A stretch of 64,000 nucleotides of DNA from Geobacter sp. AOG2 (GCF_019972295.1 NZ_BLJA01000001.1:590049-654048), one strand, 5' to 3'. Numbered from the stretch's first letter, positions 10,983-21,016 are shown. The notes: generated by a model not told the origin, from the sequence alone. Numbers and translations are program-made.

Positions 10983-12464
10983 ATGGGAAAAACAACCGGA
11001 TTTTTGGAATATCAGCGCGAAGTGCCGAGCGACCGGGAGCCGTTGGAACGGGCCCGGGACTGGAACGAGTTCCATCTGCACATGAGCGACGACGCTCTGC
11101 GTACCCAGGGGGCCCGCTGCATGGATTGCGGCATCCCGTTCTGCCATACCGGGAAGCTCATCAGCGGCATGGCCAGCGGCTGCCCGATCAATAACCTGAT
11201 CCCGGAATGGAACGATCTGGTCTACCGCAACCTCTGGCGGCAGGCTCTGGACCGGCTGCACAAGACCAACAACTTCCCGGAGTTTACCGGGCGCGTCTGC
11301 CCGGCCCCCTGCGAGGGCTCCTGCACCCTGGGCATCATCGACCCTCCCGTGACCATCAAGAATATCGAGGTCAGCATCGTGGAGCGGGGTTTTGACGAGG
11401 GTTGGATCGTTCCGGTGCTGCCGCGGGTGAAGACGGGCAAGCGGGTGGCCGTGGTCGGGTCCGGGCCGGCCGGTCTCTCGGCGGCGGCCCAGTTGAACCG
11501 GGCCGGACACAGCGTCACGGTCTTCGAGCGGGAGGATCTGCCCGGCGGGCTTTTGATGTACGGCATCCCCAACATGAAGCTGGACAAGCGCAAGGTGGTC
11601 CTGCGCCGCATCAAGCTGATGGAGGCGGAAGGCATCTCCTTTGTCTGCAACACCGAGATCGGCGGCGCGGCCTTCCCGGCCGAACGGCTGCGCAGCGAGT
11701 TCGATGCCGTGGTGCTGGCGACCGGAGCCACGGTGCCGCGCGATCTCCCCATCGAGGGGCGCGGCCTGAAGGGAATCCACTTTGCCATGGATTTCCTGAC
11801 CGCCAACACCAAGGCGGTGATCAACAGGGGCAGCGGCTTCATCACCGCCCAGGACCGGGACGTGGTGATCATCGGCGGCGGCGACACCGGCACCGACTGC
11901 GTCGGCACCTCCCTGCGCCACGGCTGCAAATCGGTCACGCAACTGGAGATCATGCCCCGCTCGCCCGAGGAGCGTGCCGCCGACAACCCCTGGCCCGAGT
12001 GGCCCAAGGTGCACAAGGTGGATTACGGCCAGGAAGAGGCCGCCGCCCGGTTCGGCGACGACCCGCGGGTCTACCTGACCACCGCGACGAAATTCGAAGG
12101 GGACGGGAACGGCCAGGTGGCTGCGGTCCACACGGTTCAGGTCGCTTGGGAGAAAAACGAGAAGGGGCAGTTCGTGCCCACGCCGGTGCCGGGCACCGAG
12201 CAGGTGCGTCCCGCCGGTCTGGTGCTGTTGGCCATGGGCTTCCTCGGGCCGGAACAGGCTTTGCTCGAATCCCTGGGCCTGGAGCGGGACCCGCGGAGCA
12301 ACGTCAAGGCCGACTACGGCCGGTACGCCACCAGCCTGCCGGGGGTCTTCGCCGCCGGCGACTGCCGCCGGGGCCAGAGCCTGGTGGTCTGGGCCTTCAA
12401 CGAGGGGCGCGGCGCGGCGCGGGAGTGCGACCGGTATCTGATGGGGACGACGGAGTTGCCGTAA
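10983..12464 (+). CDS. gltD: Glutamate synthase small (beta) subunit
   Basis: GltD oxidises NADPH and feeds electrons through FAD and Fe-S centres to GltB. The 493-residue protein has the N-terminal 4Fe-4S cysteines CMDCGIPFC near 41-49 and CPAPCEGSC near 108, an FAD Rossmann motif VVGSGPAG near 157, the NADPH motif [11 protein letters not shown] near 298, and the C-terminal FAD-contact [15 protein letters not shown]. The repeat copy upstream ends 14 bases before the ATG and leaves only AGGGAAACG as a ribosome-binding site. Confidence 0.97.
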   Translation: MGKTTGFLEYQREVPSDREPLERARDWNEFHLHMSDDALRTQGARCMDCGIPFCHTGKLISGMASGCPINNLIPEWNDLVYRNLWRQALDRLHKTNNFPEFTGRVCPAPCEGSCTLGIIDPPVTIKNIEVSIVERGFDEGWIVPVLPRVKTGKRVAVVGSGPAGLSAAAQLNRAGHSVTVFEREDLPGGLLMYGIPNMKLDKRKVVLRRIKLMEAEGISFVCNTEIGGAAFPAERLRSEFDAVVLATGATVPRDLPIEGRGLKGIHFAMDFLTANTKAVINRGSGFITAQDRDVVIIGGGDTGTDCVGTSLRHGCKSVTQLEIMPRSPEERAADNPWPEWPKVHKVDYGQEEAAARFGDDPRVYLTTATKFEGDGNGQVAAVHTVQVAWEKNEKGQFVPTPVPGTEQVRPAGLVLLAMGFLGPEQALLESLGLERDPRSNVKADYGRYATSLPGVFAAGDCRRGQSLVVWAFNEGRGAARECDRYLMGTTELP

Positions 12465-12567
12465 ATTCTGGCCTTTGTCCCCCCGGATGTGGCCTAATCA
12501 TTCGTAATTGCTGCCCTGGTTTTTCCAACATTAAACAAAACAGTACTTGTTGTTTAGTAGTGGCGGC

Positions 12568-12608
12568 TTGACGATCTCCCTGGATTTGTGTACTATTTGA
12601 ATGTGTAC
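12568..12608 (+). promoter_or_regulatory. Promoter and possible operator of tacAT
   Basis: TTGACG (12568-12573) and TACTAT (12591-12596) are 17 bases apart, a near-consensus promoter. Two direct copies of GTGTAC, at 12588 and 12603, overlap the -10 box and the start point and would suit binding by the RHH antitoxin, as in other type II modules. Confidence 0.55.
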
Positions 12609-12627
12609 AAGGATACGGGGGTTCCAC

Positions 12628-12906
12628 ATGCCAAGAATAGCTGTTGAAGATAATAGCCGGATGTCCCTGAGAATACGTCCGGACGATAAGGCGCTGTTGA
12701 TGCGCGCCGTTGCCTACGCTCATACCGATCTCACGGATTTTGTGCTGCGCACTACCATGCAGGCGGCGAAGGCTGTGATTGCCCAAGCCGAACACGCTTT
12801 GCTGTCGGAGCGCGACAGCCTGCGCGTATTGGATGCTTTGGAGAATCCGCCCGCGCCAAACGCGAAGCTGCTGGCGGCGGCCCATGCTTTGCCGAAGCAA
12901 TCGTGA
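12628..12906 (+). CDS. TacA-type (DUF1778) antitoxin
   Basis: A 92-residue antitoxin that should neutralise the acetyltransferase encoded next and repress the operon. Residues 10-45 (SRMSLRIRPDDKALLMRA, then LTDFVLRTTMQAA) form the ribbon-helix-helix domain of the DUF1778 family; the C-terminal half is the toxin-wrapping arm. ATG 12628 is preferred over an in-frame ATG at 12601, which would lie within the presumed operator. The stop overlaps the toxin start by four bases (GTGA). Confidence 0.88.
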   Translation: MPRIAVEDNSRMSLRIRPDDKALLMRAVAYAHTDLTDFVLRTTMQAAKAVIAQAEHALLSERDSLRVLDALENPPAPNAKLLAAAHALPKQS

Positions 12907-13430
12907 CGATTCCCCCTTGGCATGAAGAGCCGATTTCCAAACGGCACAATCGGGAAGCGTTTGATTGTGGCGATACTGTATTGAATGATTTTTTGCGCAG
13001 TTATGCGCGTCAAGCGCATGACCAGGGCGGGGCCAAAACCTTTCTTGCGATCAGAGACGATGACGCGCCGCCGGTTCTTGGATTTTATTCCCTCAGTCCC
13101 GCCTCTGTAGAATTTTCCCGCGCCCCTGCTGTCGTCAAGCGGGGATTGGCACGGTATGACGTGCCTGTTTTTCGCCTCGGCCGGCTGGCTGTCGATCGGT
13201 CCATGCAGGGCAAGGGGCTCGGGGGGCAACTTCTGCTGTCTGCCGGTAGGCGTTGCCTTCGCGCCTCTCAAGACGTGGGGGGCGTGGCGATGCTGATTGA
13301 TGCCAAAAATGACGGCGTAGCACACTGGTATGCCGGCTATGGCGCGTTGCCCCTTCTGGACACTCCTCTGTCTTTGCTTCTGCCGCTGTCAACCATCCGA
13401 ACGGTTTTGGAAGCCGCCGGAAAATTATAA
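12903..13430 (+). CDS. TacT-type GNAT acetyltransferase toxin
   Basis: Members of this family acetylate the amino group of charged tRNAs and stop translation. The 175-residue protein has the acetyl-CoA loop SMQGKGLGGQLL near residues 100-111, LGRLAVDRS just before it, and the catalytic Tyr in HWYAGYGA near 145. It starts with GTG overlapping the antitoxin stop. Family resemblance is good; the tRNA target cannot be predicted. Confidence 0.88.
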   Translation: MTIPPWHEEPISKRHNREAFDCGDTVLNDFLRSYARQAHDQGGAKTFLAIRDDDAPPVLGFYSLSPASVEFSRAPAVVKRGLARYDVPVFRLGRLAVDRSMQGKGLGGQLLLSAGRRCLRASQDVGGVAMLIDAKNDGVAHWYAGYGALPLLDTPLSLLLPLSTIRTVLEAAGKL

Positions 13431-13497
13431 ATCCACACCACGGCACTAAGACAGCGGCCCCACGGTTTGCTTTACCCGCCCACCGTATCACAGCCTT

Positions 13498-13833
13498 TCA
13501 TTTTTGGCGATCAGGCTGCTCCCGCCGCTCGACATACGACCGCAAAACGGCATTAATGCGGGACGGACAGCCTTTGCCGGTCCGACGAAAGCAGTCCGGA
13601 ACTTCCCGGTCGATTCGCATGTTAAGCACGGCTTTGGGTTGCGGCGATTCAACGGTACTGTTCGCCCAATCCATGACCATGTCGGCTTCATCGGCATCGG
13701 AAGCAACGCGGGCCTCGATCTTGGCCTTTGTCATGTCGGCAGCCTTCCCCCAATCGGAACGTGTGCCCTTCTCTTCGGCCAATTTGGTCAATTCTTCATC
13801 CGTATATTTGACGATACGCTCTTTCCTCGCCAT
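13498..13833 (-). CDS. BrnA-like orphan antitoxin
   Basis: The 111-residue product has a charged N terminus (MARKERIVKYTDEEL) and the C-terminal segment NMRIDREVPDCFRRTGKG followed by INAVLRSYV, typical of BrnA antitoxins, which bind BrnT ribonucleases and act as RHH repressors. ATG 13833 has GGGGGAG eight bases upstream; that site lies in DNA derived from the moaC 5' end. No BrnT toxin gene precedes it, so it is an orphan, perhaps after deletion. It converges on tacT. Confidence 0.7.
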   Translation of the reverse strand: MARKERIVKYTDEELTKLAEEKGTRSDWGKAADMTKAKIEARVASDADEADMVMDWANSTVESPQPKAVLNMRIDREVPDCFRRTGKGCPSRINAVLRSYVERREQPDRQK

Positions 13834-13846
13834 CGCGCGCTCCCCC

Positions 13847-13906
13847 GCTTGGCGCTCACATCCACCATCACGCATTGCCCTCTTCATCGAAATGATTGAA
13901 TTCCAT
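13847..13906 (-). pseudogene. Broken copy of the moaC 5' end
   Basis: Read on the minus strand, the first 60 bases from ATG 13906 match moaC bases 297-357 with two substitutions and one missing G (GCGTG against GCGGTG), which shifts the frame. Similarity begins upstream at CCACAGG, the moaC ribosome-binding region, and fades after GCGCCAAGC. The fragment ends 13 bases before the BrnA-like ATG. Confidence 0.9.
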
Positions 13907-13974
13907 ACCCGGCGCCTGTGGTTTTTTTGATGTATCATAGTGTAATTTATCGGCAAATCGAGCGGATTAAACGT

Positions 13975-14003
13975 TTGACACGCGCCGCCGGACGTACTAG
14001 TCT
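13975..14003 (+). promoter_or_regulatory. Candidate promoter of the Fe-S subunit gene
   Basis: TTGACA (13975-13980), 17 bases, then TAGTCT (13998-14003). The -35 is perfect and the -10 fair. Transcription would start about 115 bases before the GTG at 14126. Confidence 0.4.
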
Positions 14004-14125
14004 GGCCTTTCATGGTATTTTTGTGATATTATACCAACTTCGGCATGGAGCCCCTGCATGATGCGGGGTGCGCAGCACCGGCAACCGGCCATAATTTACG
14101 CTGTATATGGAAAAGGAACGTTTTC

Positions 14126-15403
14126 GTGGAACAATCCCGCGACCCTCTCAAGCGAGTTGAAAAGGATCTTAAAAAATGTGTGAAGTGCGGCGCTTGCCGG
14201 GCTAATTGCCCGGCCTTCACCGCCTTTCAGCGCGAGCCGGCCGTCGCCCGCGGCAAGGTGGCCCTGGCCCAGCATATCCTCAAGGACGACATCGAACTGG
14301 ACGACCAGACCTACGTGGCCATGTCCAAGTGCCTGTTGTGCGGCAGTTGCGTGGAGAAATGCCCGAACGAGGTGCCGACCGACGAGATCGTCGTGGCCGC
14401 GCGCGAGGCCCTGGCCCAGCGTCGCGGTCTGACCACCTTCCACGCGGCCGTCGGGCAGGTGATCAAAAACCGCACCCTGATGAAGATGGGCGCCAGGATG
14501 GCCGGTCTGCTCGGCCCGCTCTTCTTCAGGAAGGTGCCCGAAACCTCGGGCCTGCGGCTGCGGTTCCCGGTGCCGTTCATCGGCAACAAACGCCACATCC
14601 CGGCCATCGCCAAAAAGCCCTTCATGGACCGGCATCCCGAGGTGATCCCCGGTGAACCGGGCAAGCCGCGGATCGTCTTCTTTGTCGGCTGCATGACCAA
14701 CTTCGTCTATACGGATATCGGCGAGGCGGCCCTGGCGCTTTTCCGCCACCTGGGCTGCACGGTGATCATCCCCAAGGGACAGCAGTGCTGCGGCCTGCCG
14801 GCCATGTCGGGAGGAGACGTCGCCACGGTTCGGGAGCTGGCCGAGAAAAACCTGGCGGAGATGGAACGGTACGAAGCCGACTACGTCATGAGCGCCTGCG
14901 CCACCTGCGGCGGCGCCCTGCACCGTTTCTACCCGCTGGTGGTGGGCAAGCGCAACCCGGAGTTGCGGGCGCGGCTGGACGCCCTGGCGAAAAAGACGGT
15001 GGACGCCACCCAGTTGCTGCACCAGTTGGGGCTTAACCCCGCCGAGACCGGGGCGGGCGACGCAGTGCGCATAACCTACCATGATCCCTGCCACCTGCGC
15101 ACCCGCGGCCTGACCAAACAGCCCCGCGAGCTCCTGCAGGGCACGCCCGGCATCGAGCTGGCCGAGATGGAGGGGGCCGACCGCTGCTGCGGCCTGGGAG
15201 GCACGTTCAATGTCTACCACTACGGCTCGTCCATGACCATCAACGACGCCAAAAGCCGCGCCATCATCGATACGGCGGCCCGGGTCGTGGCAACCGGTTG
15301 TCCCGGCTGCATGATGCAGCTTTCCGACGGCCTGAAGCAGCACGGCTCCCGCGTCCAGGCCCTGCACACGCTGCAACTGCTGGCCCGGCGATTGAAACTT
15401 TGA
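14126..15403 (+). CDS. Glycolate/lactate oxidase-type Fe-S subunit (GlcF-like)
   Basis: The 425-residue protein carries two 4Fe-4S ferredoxin motifs near the N terminus (KCVKCGACRANCP and KCLLCGSCVEKCP) and two CCG domains (VGCMTNF with QQCCGLP; HDPCHLRT with DRCCGLGG), the layout of GlcF and of D-lactate dehydrogenase Fe-S partners. It would pass electrons from an FAD-linked hydroxyacid dehydrogenase to the quinone pool. The FAD subunit is not adjacent. GTG 14126 is chosen for the AAAAGGAA seven bases upstream; an upstream ATG at 14045 lacks one. Confidence 0.85.
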   Translation: MEQSRDPLKRVEKDLKKCVKCGACRANCPAFTAFQREPAVARGKVALAQHILKDDIELDDQTYVAMSKCLLCGSCVEKCPNEVPTDEIVVAAREALAQRRGLTTFHAAVGQVIKNRTLMKMGARMAGLLGPLFFRKVPETSGLRLRFPVPFIGNKRHIPAIAKKPFMDRHPEVIPGEPGKPRIVFFVGCMTNFVYTDIGEAALALFRHLGCTVIIPKGQQCCGLPAMSGGDVATVRELAEKNLAEMERYEADYVMSACATCGGALHRFYPLVVGKRNPELRARLDALAKKTVDATQLLHQLGLNPAETGAGDAVRITYHDPCHLRTRGLTKQPRELLQGTPGIELAEMEGADRCCGLGGTFNVYHYGSSMTINDAKSRAIIDTAARVVATGCPGCMMQLSDGLKQHGSRVQALHTLQLLARRLKL

Positions 15404-15473
15404 TACGCTTTTTTATTGTACTTAAATATTTTTATTATGGCTTATAATCTTTGCTCCTGATAAATAATTTTTA

Positions 15474-15500
15474 TTGACATAATAAGGCAAATTGTATACA
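15474..15500 (+). promoter_or_regulatory. Candidate promoter of the XRE-cupin regulator
   Basis: TTGACA (15474-15479) is perfect; TATACA lies at 15495-15500 with a short 15-base spacer. The surrounding 100 bases are markedly AT-rich, as promoters here usually are. Confidence 0.45.
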
Positions 15501-15542
15501 AAGCCCGGCATAAAAATGGGTTCTATTTCTGGTAGGGTGTGC

Positions 15543-16106
15543 ATGAGTGACTTCAATATCGGTGCAAAAATCAAGAAGCTGCGACTCGCCAAAAAAATGA
15601 CCCTTCAGGCGGTGGCCAGGGAAACGGGGTTCTCTCCCGCCCTTATCTCCCAGATCGAGAATAATAACGTATCTCCTCCGATTGCCACGCTGTCCAAGAT
15701 CGCCAAGTTTTTTGATGTCAAGATCGGGATATTCTTCGCCGAAGACGAGGAGGAGTGCCGCTTCGAGATCGTCCGCTCCCACGAGCGCAAGGCCATCCCG
15801 CGGGTCATCTCCCGCGCCGGCACCAGCCAGGGCTACTCCTATGAGTCCCTTTCCTTCCGCAAGCAGAGCAAGAAGATGGAACCCTTTCTTCTTACCGTTT
15901 CGGAGAAGGCCCTCGAGGAGAATACTTACAGCCATGACGGCGAGGAGTTTCTGTTCGTCATGAAAGGGACGGCCGACCTGTTGCTGGATGATCGCAGGAT
16001 TACCCTCTACGAGGGGGATTGCGTCTACTTCGATTCCGTCCTGAAGCATCGCCTGCTCTCCAAGGACGGGGAAGAGGTGAAGGTGCTGGCCGTCGTGACG
16101 AGATAG
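15543..16106 (+). CDS. XRE-family regulator with C-terminal cupin
   Basis: A 187-residue regulator: an HTH of XRE type at about 7-62 (LRLAKKMTLQAVARETGFS, SQIENNNVSPPIATL) and a cupin sensor barrel at about 105-185 (HDGEEFLFVMKG, LYEGDCVYFDS). Such proteins sense small carboxylates or similar ligands and act on the neighbouring gene. It sits directly upstream of, and in the same direction as, the acyl-CoA carboxylase genes, so control of propionyl-CoA metabolism is the natural guess. ATG 15543 follows a modest TAGGGTG. Confidence 0.9.
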   Translation: MSDFNIGAKIKKLRLAKKMTLQAVARETGFSPALISQIENNNVSPPIATLSKIAKFFDVKIGIFFAEDEEECRFEIVRSHERKAIPRVISRAGTSQGYSYESLSFRKQSKKMEPFLLTVSEKALEENTYSHDGEEFLFVMKGTADLLLDDRRITLYEGDCVYFDSVLKHRLLSKDGEEVKVLAVVTR

Positions 16107-16243
16107 TTTCCGCCCGGAAAGGGCTCTTTTCCGCCCATGCCGTCCCCCAGTTCCCGTGGCAATTTCATACGCAATGACAAGTGTGTTTACTCAATAGAGT
16201 CTGACGCTGCTGAAAAATTCCCTGTATCGGAAGGATAGCGGAG

Positions 16244-17968
16244 ATGTCCAAGAAAGCGATTAAACCGTCACTGCAAAACCCCTTTGCCCCGCCCGAGGTC
16301 GTCAAATTCACCATTCCCGGAGAGATCCCCGGCAAGACCGGCGGTTATGAAGAGGTGATGAAGGAAGGCCATGACCTGATCCATCGCCCCATCAGATCGG
16401 TCAGCATCGACCAGATCGAAAAACAGCACTTCAAAAAGCGGATGACGGTCTGGGAAAGAATCCGCGTCCTTACCGAAAACGAGCCGAACATCCTGTTCCA
16501 GAACTGGGGCAAGAACCTGGACGGCGCCTCCCTGGTCACCGGCATCCTCAATATCCGCGGCCGCGACGTGGCTGTCTACGGACACGACTTTACCGTCCGG
16601 GCCGGCTCCATGGACGCCACCAACGGGAACAAACTGGCCCGCCTCTTCCAGATGGCCGGCGAGAAGGGCATCCCGCTGATCGGCATGAACGACAGCGCCG
16701 GCGCCTACGTGCCCGCGGGGGTCGGCGGCCTGGACGGTTACGCCGAGGCCTTTACGGCGCTTCGGAAGATCAGCGGCGTGGTCCCCAGCATCATGTGCAT
16801 GTTCGGTTTCAACGCCGGCGGCGGCAGCTACCTCCCCCGCCAGGGAAGCTTCGTGATCCAGCCCAACGACACGTTCTTCGGCCTGACCGGCCCCGGTGTC
16901 GTCAAGTCGGTCCTGGGCGAGGACGTCACCCCTGAGGAGCTTGGCGGACCCAAGGTCCACGGGCTGTCGGGCGTTGCCGACCTCACCGTCGAGGACGAGG
17001 TGGGCGCCCTGAGGACCGCACTCCAACTGCTGAACTACCTGCCCGACAACAACAGCGTACTGGCCCCCTTCCAGCAGACGAGCGACCCCCTCGACCGCAA
17101 GACCTGGGAGATCAACACGCTCCTGAAGAAGGCGTTCAACTCCCCCACCGGTTTCAATACCCCCTTCGACGTGTCGATCATGATCCAGCAGATCTGCGAC
17201 CACGGGGACTATTTCGAGATGCAGCGGGACCGGGCGCGTAACGCCATCACCGCCTTCGGCCGCCTGGGCGGCAACGTGGTCGGCTTCGTGGCCAACAACA
17301 GCGCCGTGGCCTCCGGCCAGATCGACGTGGACGCGGCCTACAAGATTGCCCGCTTCAACCGTTTCTGCAACATCTACAACATCCCGCTGATCTTCATGGA
17401 AGACACCACCGGCTTCCTGCCGGGGCGCGAGCAGGAGGCCCGCGGCATCGTGCAGGCCGGCCGCGCCATGCTGGACTCCATCGTCGATATCAGAACGCCG
17501 CGTATCCTGCTGATCATCCGCAACGCCTACGGCGGGGCCTACGCCTCCTACAACAACTACCCCACCGGCGCCGACCTGGTGCTGGCGCTGCCGACCACCC
17601 GGCTGGCGGTCATGGGTCCGGCCGGCAAGGAGTTCGTCTACAAGGATGAACTCCGCAAGGTGCGCAACGCGGTTGCCGAGCAGGTGAAGCAGGGAGCCCA
17701 GGAGCGGGTCGCAGCCGGCATGGAGCCCGGCGAGGCCAAGAAAGAGGCCGAAAAGGACGCGACCGAGTGGTTGAAGGCACGGGAGGCCGAACTTAACCTC
17801 CGCTATGAAAAGGAGTTGATGAACCCCAAAGAAGCGCTCAGTCTGGGCTCCATCTCCTCGCTCGTGATGCCCACCGACCTGCGCAAGGTGCTTGGCGAGA
17901 ACCTGAACTTCTTCCTCCGCCATTACCAGCCTTCTGCCATGCAGGCGGTGCAGCGCGAGTTCTACTAA
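16244..17968 (+). CDS. Acyl-CoA carboxylase carboxyltransferase subunit (propionyl/methylmalonyl type)
   Basis: This subunit moves CO2 between biotin and an acyl-CoA, probably propionyl-CoA given the mutase and epimerase genes nearby. The 574 residues contain both crotonase-like halves: [32 protein letters not shown] and GLTGPGVV in the N half, [27 protein letters not shown] and [12 protein letters not shown] in the C half. A charged helical insertion of about 60 residues (roughly 470-530) lengthens it beyond the usual 510-520. The biotin carboxylase gene follows after 33 bases. A decarboxylase or transcarboxylase role is an alternative. Confidence 0.9.
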   Translation: MSKKAIKPSLQNPFAPPEVVKFTIPGEIPGKTGGYEEVMKEGHDLIHRPIRSVSIDQIEKQHFKKRMTVWERIRVLTENEPNILFQNWGKNLDGASLVTGILNIRGRDVAVYGHDFTVRAGSMDATNGNKLARLFQMAGEKGIPLIGMNDSAGAYVPAGVGGLDGYAEAFTALRKISGVVPSIMCMFGFNAGGGSYLPRQGSFVIQPNDTFFGLTGPGVVKSVLGEDVTPEELGGPKVHGLSGVADLTVEDEVGALRTALQLLNYLPDNNSVLAPFQQTSDPLDRKTWEINTLLKKAFNSPTGFNTPFDVSIMIQQICDHGDYFEMQRDRARNAITAFGRLGGNVVGFVANNSAVASGQIDVDAAYKIARFNRFCNIYNIPLIFMEDTTGFLPGREQEARGIVQAGRAMLDSIVDIRTPRILLIIRNAYGGAYASYNNYPTGADLVLALPTTRLAVMGPAGKEFVYKDELRKVRNAVAEQVKQGAQERVAAGMEPGEAKKEAEKDATEWLKAREAELNLRYEKELMNPKEALSLGSISSLVMPTDLRKVLGENLNFFLRHYQPSAMQAVQREFY

Positions 17969-18001
17969 TCTATTTTACGACGAGATTGGAGATAGAGACC
18001 C

Positions 18002-20902
18002 ATGTCACATGCTTCCGATTACTACCTGAATAATCCCCTGATCCACCGGGATCGCCGCCTGGGCACCGCCGCTTCCGAGTGGGTGCGCTCCTTTTCCTGC
18101 GAGGACCTGAAACCGCTCATCGTCTGCCGCGGCCCGATCCGGAAAGAGGCGATGGATGTGTACCAGGAGATGGGCATCACCCATTACGGAATCCTGCTCT
18201 CCGAAAAGGACTCCATTGTCTACCCCAACGCCCTGGCCCCCGAACTGCGGCAGCTGACCGATTCCAACCGGGTGCATCGCGTGCCCGACTACACCGGGGC
18301 CAGCAAGGAAGAGCGGGTGGAGCGTATCCACCAGATCATCCGCATCGCCCAGGACAACGGCTACGACTCGATCTTCGCCGGTTACGGCTTCATGGCCGAG
18401 GATGAGGAGTTCGTCGCCGCAATCGAGAAGGCCGGCCTCACCTTCATCGGCCCCTGCGCAAACACCCAGGCCCGGGCCGGCAAGAAGGACGAAGCCAAGC
18501 GGACCGCCCTTACGGTGAATGTCAGCGTCACCCCCGGCGTCAACAACGTAACGGCCCTGACCCTGCTCAAGAAACACCCCACCCGGGAAAAGCTCCTGGC
18601 GCTGGTCAAGGCCGAAGGGCTTACCTGCGACGCCAAGGTGCTCAAGGACGCCAAGCTGCCGCTTGAAGAACTGGCCGACCATGTCCTGTTCGCGTCCTAC
18701 GCCAAGGGGATCGACCTCTTTACCATCGAGGAGTTGTGCGCCCAGGTCCAGAGCGAAGTGGCCGAACTGTTCCGCAAGTACCCCCGCAACCGTTTCCGCC
18801 TGAAGGCCATCGGCGGCGGCGGCGGCAAGGGACAGCGCATTGTCGGCGCCGCGCTTCTGGCGGCAAAGAACGCCGACGAGAAGATGATCGCCAAGGCCGC
18901 CGCCGAGGCGCCCGCCATGGTCCGCGAGATCCTGAACGAGGTCAAGGCCAACGGCGTCGGCGACAACAAGAATATCCTGATCGAACTCAATATCGAGCAG
19001 ACCCGCCATAACGAGATCCAGCTCCTGGGCAACGGCGAATGGTGCATCTCCCTCGGCGGCCGCGATTGCTCCCTGCAGATGCACGAACAGAAGCTGCTGG
19101 AGGTCTCCGTCACCCAGGAAGGCCTGGCCGAGGCCATCGCCAAGGCAAAGGCCGCCGGCAGGAAGGAAGAGGTCAAGGCCCTGGAGAGCGACCTGAAGGT
19201 GCTCAAGCGGATGGAAGAGGAATCGGCCCGTTTCGGCCAGGCGGTCGGCCTGGACTCCGCCTCCACCTTCGAGTGCATCGTCGACCGCGACCGCCATTAT
19301 TTCATGGAGGTCAATACCCGCATCCAGGTGGAGCACCGGGTCACGGAGCTCTGCTACAGCCTCAAGTTCACCAACCCCAAGGACAAGAACGACTTCTTCA
19401 TCGTCGAATCCCTGGTCGAGGCCATGGCGCTCCTGGCGCGGCACAAGAAACGCCTTCCCAAGCCGGAGCGGATCGTCCGTTTCAACGCGGCCGTGGAAGC
19501 CCGCCTGAACGCCACCGACGCCTCCCTCTCCCCCCATGCCGGCGGCATGATCCGCTACTGGTCCAAGCCGATCGAAGGGGAGATCCGCGACGATCAGGGC
19601 ATCAGCATGCTGAATCCCGACACCGCCGTATTCATGAAGTACAAGGTGGCCGGGGCGTACGACTCCAACATCGCCCTGCTGCTCACCAAGGGCGAGGACC
19701 GTCATGCCAGCTACGAATGCCTGTCCGAGGTGCTGCGCAGCACGACCCTGCGGGGCAGCGCGCTGGCCACCAACCTGGAGTTCCACTATGGCCTCGTGAA
19801 CTGGTTCCTGGGCAGGAATGTCATGGCCAAGCCGACCACCCGGTTCGTGGTCCCGTATCTGACCCTGGTGGGAACGCTGAAGGAAGAGGCCAACAAGCTG
19901 GACCCGGTGTATGCCTTCCTGCAGATGAAGAAACACTACGACAAGCTGGTGTGCGAGCAGTACGCCGATCAGCCCGAGCTGTGCGCCAAGGAGCGCAAAC
20001 ACATGTCGGCCCTGCTCGACCGCAAGGGCACCCTCATCACCCGTCCCATGGAGCGCCTCCTGGACGACCCCCATCTGCTTTCCGGCTGGTTGAGCATGAA
20101 CACTATCAACTTCCGCATCGAAAAAGGGCGGGTCATCTGGCTGAGGAACCCTCTCGGGGTCCTGAACGAGACCTACGAATACCTGCACATGTCCTATCGT
20201 CCGCACAAGCCGGCGGCCGAGATCATCTGGAGCCACGACAACGAGCTGTTGCAGCAGTCGCTGCACTTCTACCGCACCCTGCGCGAGAAGCTCGGCCTGG
20301 CGCGCGACGAATATTTCCAGCTCAACGAACTGCTGAAGAAGGAACAGCCCCAGGGCGGCTTCGACGCCGAGCAGTGGAGCCAGATCCGCTCCGCCCATTC
20401 CGGCTACGAGGCCGGGCTCGAACTCCTCGGCATGCTGTTCCTGGTGGGCGGAAACACCAAGTTCTGGGATATGCGCGTCCTGGACGACCTGGAAATCGTC
20501 ATCCCCGATTACCTGACCGATCCCGATTTGCAGGCCCGGATGAAGAAGGTCCTGGTGCCGCCGCCCGCCACCAAGGCCGATGAGATCGTCGCCGCCTGCG
20601 GCGGGATGTACTACGGCCAGGAAGCGCCGGGGCTCCCCCCCTTCGTACACGAGGGGATGCACTTCGAGAAGGACCAGCCGCTCTACATCATCGAAGTCAT
20701 GAAGATGTTCAATACGATCAGGGCCCCGTTCTCCGGGACGGTGGACAAGATCATCATGGACGGCGGGGACGGAACGATCGTACAGAAGGGGCAGCCGCTC
20801 TTCAAGATCACGCCGGACGAGAAATTCGTCGAGGTCGATCCCAAGCTGCTTGAGCGCGAGAAGCGAGAGCGGACGGCGGAATACCTGAAGGCGGTCATCT
20901 AG
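18002..20902 (+). CDS. Biotin carboxylase fused to biotin carrier domain, unusually long
   Basis: This subunit carboxylates biotin with ATP and bicarbonate for the carboxyltransferase encoded upstream. The 966-residue protein has a Rossmann N-terminal part, an ATP-grasp glycine loop GGGGGKGQRIVG at about 271-282, the catalytic EVNTRIQVEH at about 434-443, and a C-terminal biotinyl domain with Lys901 in EVMKMFN. Compared with E. coli AccC the glycine loop is shifted by about 110 residues and the EVNTRIQVEH motif by nearly 150, so there are two sizeable insertions inside the ATP-grasp region, and about 240 residues of unknown fold separate the carboxylase from the biotinyl domain. Confidence 0.9.
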   Translation: MSHASDYYLNNPLIHRDRRLGTAASEWVRSFSCEDLKPLIVCRGPIRKEAMDVYQEMGITHYGILLSEKDSIVYPNALAPELRQLTDSNRVHRVPDYTGASKEERVERIHQIIRIAQDNGYDSIFAGYGFMAEDEEFVAAIEKAGLTFIGPCANTQARAGKKDEAKRTALTVNVSVTPGVNNVTALTLLKKHPTREKLLALVKAEGLTCDAKVLKDAKLPLEELADHVLFASYAKGIDLFTIEELCAQVQSEVAELFRKYPRNRFRLKAIGGGGGKGQRIVGAALLAAKNADEKMIAKAAAEAPAMVREILNEVKANGVGDNKNILIELNIEQTRHNEIQLLGNGEWCISLGGRDCSLQMHEQKLLEVSVTQEGLAEAIAKAKAAGRKEEVKALESDLKVLKRMEEESARFGQAVGLDSASTFECIVDRDRHYFMEVNTRIQVEHRVTELCYSLKFTNPKDKNDFFIVESLVEAMALLARHKKRLPKPERIVRFNAAVEARLNATDASLSPHAGGMIRYWSKPIEGEIRDDQGISMLNPDTAVFMKYKVAGAYDSNIALLLTKGEDRHASYECLSEVLRSTTLRGSALATNLEFHYGLVNWFLGRNVMAKPTTRFVVPYLTLVGTLKEEANKLDPVYAFLQMKKHYDKLVCEQYADQPELCAKERKHMSALLDRKGTLITRPMERLLDDPHLLSGWLSMNTINFRIEKGRVIWLRNPLGVLNETYEYLHMSYRPHKPAAEIIWSHDNELLQQSLHFYRTLREKLGLARDEYFQLNELLKKEQPQGGFDAEQWSQIRSAHSGYEAGLELLGMLFLVGGNTKFWDMRVLDDLEIVIPDYLTDPDLQARMKKVLVPPPATKADEIVAACGGMYYGQEAPGLPPFVHEGMHFEKDQPLYIIEVMKMFNTIRAPFSGTVDKIIMDGGDGTIVQKGQPLFKITPDEKFVEVDPKLLEREKRERTAEYLKAVI

Positions 20903-20970
20903 AAGGCCCCTCAGGTCGAAGGCGCAAGTACGCCTTAGGGACCGGAACCGGTTGAGTCGTCGATGTGCCA

Positions 20971-21000
20971 GCGGACCCCGCCTGAAAAGACGGGGTCCGC
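20971..21000 (+). terminator. Hairpin after the carboxylase operon
   Basis: GCGGACCCCG and CGGGGTCCGC pair perfectly around a ten-base loop. There is no clear T-run, so it may stop transcription weakly or protect the 3' end. It is the only other structure in the 330-base gap, next to repeat copy B. Confidence 0.55.
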
Positions 21001-21016
21001 CATTTGGGACACCGGC

